15,841 nt of DNA from positions 1 to 15,841 of the forward strand of contig CABSNL010000047.1 of the NCBI GenBank assembly GCA_902479095.1, written 5' to 3'. Positions within the stretch are counted from its first letter, which is position 1; each line of letters begins with the position of its first letter. A model generated the notes under the pieces. That model made no database searches. It was not told the DNA's origin and was given only the letters and a program-made list of their open reading frames with translations. Source of the stretch: an uncultured Collinsella sp. (GTDB lineage Bacteria; Actinomycetota; Coriobacteriia; Coriobacteriales; Coriobacteriaceae). The translations under genes were made by a program, and so were the position numbers. This document shows, piece by piece, positions 12,991-15,841 of the stretch.

Positions 12991-14034
12991 TTAGCGCTTG
13001 CGGGGGACGAGTTTGGTGCGGCGCAGGTGAATCATCTCGGCGGCGATGGAGATGGCAATCTCCTCGGGGTCCTCGGCCTCGATGGCAACGCCGATCGGCA
13101 GGTGCAGCTCGTCGATCTGGTCCTGCGTAAAGCCTTCCTGCTCCAGGCGGGCACGCACAAAGGCCGTCTTGCGGCGCGAACCCAGACAGCCCAGGTAGGC
13201 AGGCTTGGCGTGCATGGCCTGAATCACCACGTCGATATCGGACTTGTGGCCTGCTGTGGCCACGACCACCAGGTCGCGCGGGCCGATGGGGCACTGCTCG
13301 CTCAGGTTCTTGTAATCGACCAGGCGACGATCGTAGACACCGGGCACCCATTCGGGCGTCAACGTGCCGGGGCGGTCATCGCAGGCCACGACGGCAAAGC
13401 CCGCCGCCGTGAGCACGCGCGCCGTCGCGGCGCCCACGTGTCCGCAGCCAAAGATGTAGGTCAGGCCCTCGGGGCAGAGCGTCTCGATGTGCGCCGCGGG
13501 AATCTCAGAGGCAGCGTTGGTGTAGGTAACGTTACTCCCCTCCTCCACCAGTGAAAGCCCGGGGCAGCCCGCAATGGTATGGCGCGATGCCTCGCCATGG
13601 TACTCGGCCACATCGCCCTCGAGCGCGCTCGCGATAAACGGCTCAAAGTCGATGACGAAGTCGCCGATGCGCCGATAGACCAAGACGTCGGCAATTTCCC
13701 GGAACAACGGTGCCTGGGTCGCATCCAGATGCAGATAGCACAGGCAGATGGCTCCGCCGCAGATCATGCCGGTATCGGAGTTCTCGCCGCCCATGGTGTA
13801 GCGGACCAGACGCGACTGTCCCGCGCTCAGGAGTTCGCGCGCCTCATCCAGCGCAAAGAGCTCAATCTTGCCGCCGCCGATAGTGCCCGCCTGGCTGCCG
13901 TCGGCAAAGACGGCCATCCAGGCGCCCACGCCGCGCGGCGACGACCCCGCCGTGCCGGCCACGACCACGAGCTCGCACGTCTCGCCAGCACGCAGGTCGG
14001 CAAGCGCCGCATTCACAACATCGAGCTTTTCCAT
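12991..14034 (-). CDS. xdhC: XdhC/CoxI-family molybdenum hydroxylase maturation protein
   Basis: XdhC/CoxI proteins bind molybdenum cofactor and help insert its sulfurated (or selenated) form into xanthine dehydrogenase-type hydroxylases. The 347-residue product has the N-terminal XdhC_CoxI domain with TAGSSPRGVGAWMAVFADGSQAGTIGGGKIE (28-58) and GMICGG (89-94). The C-terminal NAD-type Rossmann domain contains FGCGHVGAA (195-203), DDRPG and LGCLGSRRKTA; the last Gly-rich position often seen before PEEIA is Glu here. The ATG at 14034 has AAGG upstream. It lies 9 bases after yqeB, so the two form an operon. Its company with YqeB and YqeC points to the selenium-dependent branch rather than ordinary xanthine dehydrogenase. 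No hydroxylase gene is in view. Confidence 0.93.
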   Translation of the reverse strand: MEKLDVVNAALADLRAGETCELVVVAGTAGSSPRGVGAWMAVFADGSQAGTIGGGKIELFALDEARELLSAGQSRLVRYTMGGENSDTGMICGGAICLCYLHLDATQAPLFREIADVLVYRRIGDFVIDFEPFIASALEGDVAEYHGEASRHTIAGCPGLSLVEEGSNVTYTNAASEIPAAHIETLCPEGLTYIFGCGHVGAATARVLTAAGFAVVACDDRPGTLTPEWVPGVYDRRLVDYKNLSEQCPIGPRDLVVVATAGHKSDIDVVIQAMHAKPAYLGCLGSRRKTAFVRARLEQEGFTQDQIDELHLPIGVAIEAEDPEEIAISIAAEMIHLRRTKLVPRKR

Positions 14035-14043
14035 TGCCGCCTT

Positions 14044-14838
14044 CTATCCTCTAAAGATATCGGTGAGCATAGCGAGTGCCTCGAGCACGCCGCCGCCGAC
14101 CGACGTCGCCTTGTCCGAAATGTAGTTGATATAGCTGGCATCGCCGCGCGGATCGACATCGGCGCATTTAAAGCCCTCAGTCACCTGCACGCCGTTCGCC
14201 AAAAGCCCGCGCAGACAGCCGTCAATCTGCGTCACCATGGGAGTATCACCCGCATACCCGATCACATCGCCAGCATTCACGATGTCGCCGATCGCGCGGT
14301 CGGACCTAAACACGCCGGCGGCGGGGCTGTGGATAACGCGCTCCCTGCCATAGCCAGCGATAATGCCCGGCACGCCCGTGTTGGGCTGGGGCGAACCTTG
14401 GGTAATGACACGGCCCAAAAAATGCCCGCGCATAGTCTCGACCACGGCATCGCAATCAACCGGCGCGGTAAAGCCCGGCCCCACGGCGATGACGGCAGGC
14501 GCCATGTCGCGCGTGGTGCCCAGGTTGCGCTTGGCTAAAATCGCGTCGACCACAGCCGCGGGCTTCAGTTCGTCGAGCATCTGCGCCTGGGGGTCCACCA
14601 CGACGGCGACGTCTCCAGCCCCGGTAATCTCGAGCGCCTCTGCCGGCGTCTGCGCCAAGCGAGCGCGAATGCCCTCGACCTGGACCTCGCCCAGGCGAAT
14701 AGCCTCGCAAAAACTGATTGTGCGGCGGATGCACGTGGGAACCGCGATATCGGCCATAACGACCGACACGCCGGCGCGCACCAAGCGAGCGGCGACACCC
14801 GTGGCGATATCGCCGGCGCCGCGAACATAAACGAGCAT
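14044..14838 (-). CDS. yqeB: Selenium-dependent molybdenum hydroxylase system protein, EF2563/YqeB family
   Basis: The EF2563/YqeB family was linked by co-occurrence with SelD to selenium-dependent molybdenum hydroxylases; its exact reaction is unknown. The 264-residue product has the family N-terminus VRGAGDIATGVAARLVRAGVSVVMADIAVPTCIRRTISFCEAI, a Rossmann-like glycine motif followed by the conserved RRT(I/V)SF. Conserved downstream blocks include NLGTTRDMAPAVIAVGPGFTAPVDCDAVVETMRGHFLGRVI and GVFRSDRAIGDIVNAGDVIG. The ATG at 14838 has GGGAGG upstream. It is the first gene of the minus-strand yqeB-xdhC pair, and a 102-base divergent promoter region separates it from yqeC. Gene symbol is by family, not by orthology to E. 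coli. Confidence 0.92.
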   Translation of the reverse strand: MLVYVRGAGDIATGVAARLVRAGVSVVMADIAVPTCIRRTISFCEAIRLGEVQVEGIRARLAQTPAEALEITGAGDVAVVVDPQAQMLDELKPAAVVDAILAKRNLGTTRDMAPAVIAVGPGFTAPVDCDAVVETMRGHFLGRVITQGSPQPNTGVPGIIAGYGRERVIHSPAAGVFRSDRAIGDIVNAGDVIGYAGDTPMVTQIDGCLRGLLANGVQVTEGFKCADVDPRGDASYINYISDKATSVGGGVLEALAMLTDIFRG

Positions 14839-14940
14839 TCCCGGGGCACCTCCCTGTGCTACGGTTTGAGCAGAGCAAAAGCGGTTCGACCGCTACTCTG
14901 ATGATTATTTATTATCACAGTATTATACGGCGGTGAACAG
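14839..14940. promoter_or_regulatory. Divergent promoter region of yqeB and yqeC
   Basis: These 102 bases separate two divergent genes and hold a short AT-rich island (14904-14927). On the minus strand TATAAT (14922-14927) is a perfect -10 hexamer towards yqeB; TATTAT (14921-14926) overlaps it on the plus strand but would leave a very short yqeC leader. No good -35 box is seen for either. AGCGGT-tcg-ACCGCT (14880-14894) is a perfect short dyad, followed on the minus strand by TTTT. It could be an operator or a small hairpin in the yqeB leader. Confidence 0.5.
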
Positions 14941-15675
14941 ATGGAAACGGTTAGCGGCAATCTTGCCTCGGCGCTCAGGATCGAGCCGGGCATTACCGCG
15001 ATTATCGGCAGCGGCGGCAAGTCGACGTTGCTCAAAACGCTGGGTCTTGAGCTCATGCGCGCTGGCGGCCGCGTGCTCCTCTGCACCACCACGCATATGC
15101 TTCCCGTTGCCGGCGTGCCATGGGACGGGTCGAATCGTCGCCTGGACGCCGCGCCTTGGAAGCCGGGCGCCTCGCATGTCCCCGGTTGCACCTGCGAGGC
15201 ATGCGCGGGCATGAGCCGCGGAAGTATCTGCCAGGCGGGTGTTTTGGACCCGGAGACGGGCAAACTCTCCTCCCCTGCCGAGCCGCTCGACCAGCTGGCG
15301 CAGCGCTTTGACTACGTCCTGGCCGAGGCGGACGGCAGCAAGCGGCTCCCGCTCAAGGCGCATGCCCCGTGGGAGCCGGTCGTTCCCGCCGGCACGGCCA
15401 ACGTCATCTGGCTCGTCGGCGCCTCGGGGCTCGGCAAGTCCATCAACGAAGCCGTCCACCGCCCCGAGCTCTTTTGCGAGCGTTGCGGCTGCGAGCCCAC
15501 CGACACTGCCACCCCAGAGCGCGTCGCCATGGTGCTCAATGCCGAGCTGCAGATGCTGAACCTCAACAATGCCCGCATCATGCTCAACCAAGTCGGCACG
15601 CTCAGCGACCCCACAATGGCCGACCGCTTCGAGGCAGCTCTCGACCGCCCCGTCGTCGCCAGCAGCCTCAAATAG
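14941..15675 (+). CDS. yqeC: Putative selenium-dependent hydroxylase accessory protein YqeC
   Basis: YqeC-family proteins are found with SelD and EF2563/YqeB in genomes with selenium-dependent molybdenum hydroxylases; the reaction is not established. The 244-residue product has a P-loop GSGGKSTL (23-30), TTTHM (49-53, the family's TTT segment) and the highly conserved AEADGSKRLPLKAHAPWEPVVP (128-149). Length is normal. Between these lies a cysteine cluster, Cys83, Cys85, Cys88 and Cys97, with another at 179, 182 and 184 (CERCGC); these might bind a metal. The ATG at 14941 has only a weak GGCGGTG ribosome-binding site. It is divergent from yqeB and is followed by palindromic repeat copy B. Confidence 0.9.
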   Translation: METVSGNLASALRIEPGITAIIGSGGKSTLLKTLGLELMRAGGRVLLCTTTHMLPVAGVPWDGSNRRLDAAPWKPGASHVPGCTCEACAGMSRGSICQAGVLDPETGKLSSPAEPLDQLAQRFDYVLAEADGSKRLPLKAHAPWEPVVPAGTANVIWLVGASGLGKSINEAVHRPELFCERCGCEPTDTATPERVAMVLNAELQMLNLNNARIMLNQVGTLSDPTMADRFEAALDRPVVASSLK

Positions 15676-15690
15676 CCGGCCCCATCTCGT

Positions 15691-15759
15691 CAGTTGCGGT
15701 GAAATACGGACTGTTTGGCCGCCTAACGGCCGCAAACAGTCCGTATTTCACCGCAACTG
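15691..15759. repeat. Palindromic repeat, copy B
   Basis: Two perfect 26-base inverted arms (15691-15716 and 15734-15759) surround a 17-base centre with an inner GGCCG/CGGCC stem. The arms match those of copy A except for one base, and the centre differs mostly by changes that keep the inner stem. It starts 15 bases after the yqeC stop codon, between yqeC and a possible minus-strand gene end. No T-run follows on the plus strand, so it is not a standard terminator. Confidence 0.9.
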
Positions 15760-15784
15760 CGGAGGGGACACGGCATCTTTGCTG

Positions 15785-15841
15785 CTAGCGGGGCACGTAG
15801 CGGCCGGGTTGGGCTCCGGTGGGCTCGCCGTCGCGCGCCAC
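15785..15841 (-). CDS. Possible C-terminal end of a truncated gene at the right edge
   Basis: Minus frame from the window edge to a TAG at 15785-15787 encodes 18 residues, ending VARDGEPTGAQPGRYVPR. The GC-rich third positions look like local coding DNA, and yqeC would then be convergent with it. Too short to identify; it could equally be a chance open stretch. Confidence 0.35.
   Translation of the reverse strand: MARDGEPTGAQPGRYVPR

Noticed and set aside
13579..14538. 319-codon plus-strand frame
   Set aside because: Antisense to xdhC and yqeB; the sense products carry full family signatures.
12900..15765. Target-site duplications flanking the palindromic repeats
   Set aside because: The bases next to copies A and B show no convincing short direct repeats, so transposition cannot be shown from this sequence.
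1..15841. CRISPR arrays, tRNA or rRNA genes, transposases
   Set aside because: I found no regularly spaced direct repeats, no cloverleaf-like segments in the gaps and no transposase-like product.

Overview
The window is a bacterial chromosome fragment of fairly high GC content with the 3' two thirds of a ribosomal-protein/secY/rpoA superoperon, nearly all on the minus strand. The gene order secY-adk-map-infA-rpmJ-rpsM-rpsK-rpsD-rpoA-rplQ-truA, a zinc-ribbon type uS14, a cysteine-poor uS4 and an Ala/Lys/Pro-tailed bL17 fit a Gram-positive, most likely an anaerobic gut actinobacterium of the Coriobacteriia (Collinsella-like). The genus is inferred from protein flavour only. The first 44 bases are not genomic: they match the end of the Illumina P5 oligo, an i5 index and the Nextera read-1 adapter with the Tn5 mosaic end, so this is the raw edge of a short-read contig.

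Layout, left to right. 1-44: adapter. 45-265: no gene, two hairpin terminators, one facing right for a gene lost at the contig edge and one facing left for argR. 266-703: argR (minus). 704-835: palindromic regulatory DNA. 836-1876: a GT2-type glycosyltransferase (minus). 2038-2862: truA. 2898-2928: strong terminator ending the ribosomal operon. 2955-12679: rplQ, rpoA, rpsD, rpsK, rpsM, rpmJ, infA, map, adk, secY, rplO, rpmD, rpsE, rplR, rplF, rpsH, rpsN, rplE, all minus and read from rplE towards rplQ. 12680-12990: promoter, a structured leader for rplE and a palindromic repeat. 12991-14838: xdhC and yqeB (minus). 14941-15675: yqeC (plus, divergent). 15691-15759: second copy of the repeat. 15785-15841: possible 3' end of a further minus-strand gene.

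The main block supplies ribosomal subunits, the RNA polymerase alpha subunit, the SecY channel, adenylate kinase, methionine aminopeptidase and IF-1. The right-hand block is the accessory set of selenium-dependent molybdenum hydroxylases (XdhC/CoxI, EF2563/YqeB and YqeC families), probably needed to mature a purine or xanthine hydroxylase-type enzyme whose own gene is outside the window.

Most noteworthy: the spc operon starts abruptly at rplE, without the rplN-rplX genes that normally precede it. A promoter, a roughly 130-nt folded leader and a palindromic repeat lie at that junction, and the same palindrome recurs on the far side of the selenium-molybdenum genes. Either a genuine rearrangement split the operon or a repeat-mediated assembly join did. 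I see no CRISPR array, transposase, tRNA or rRNA.
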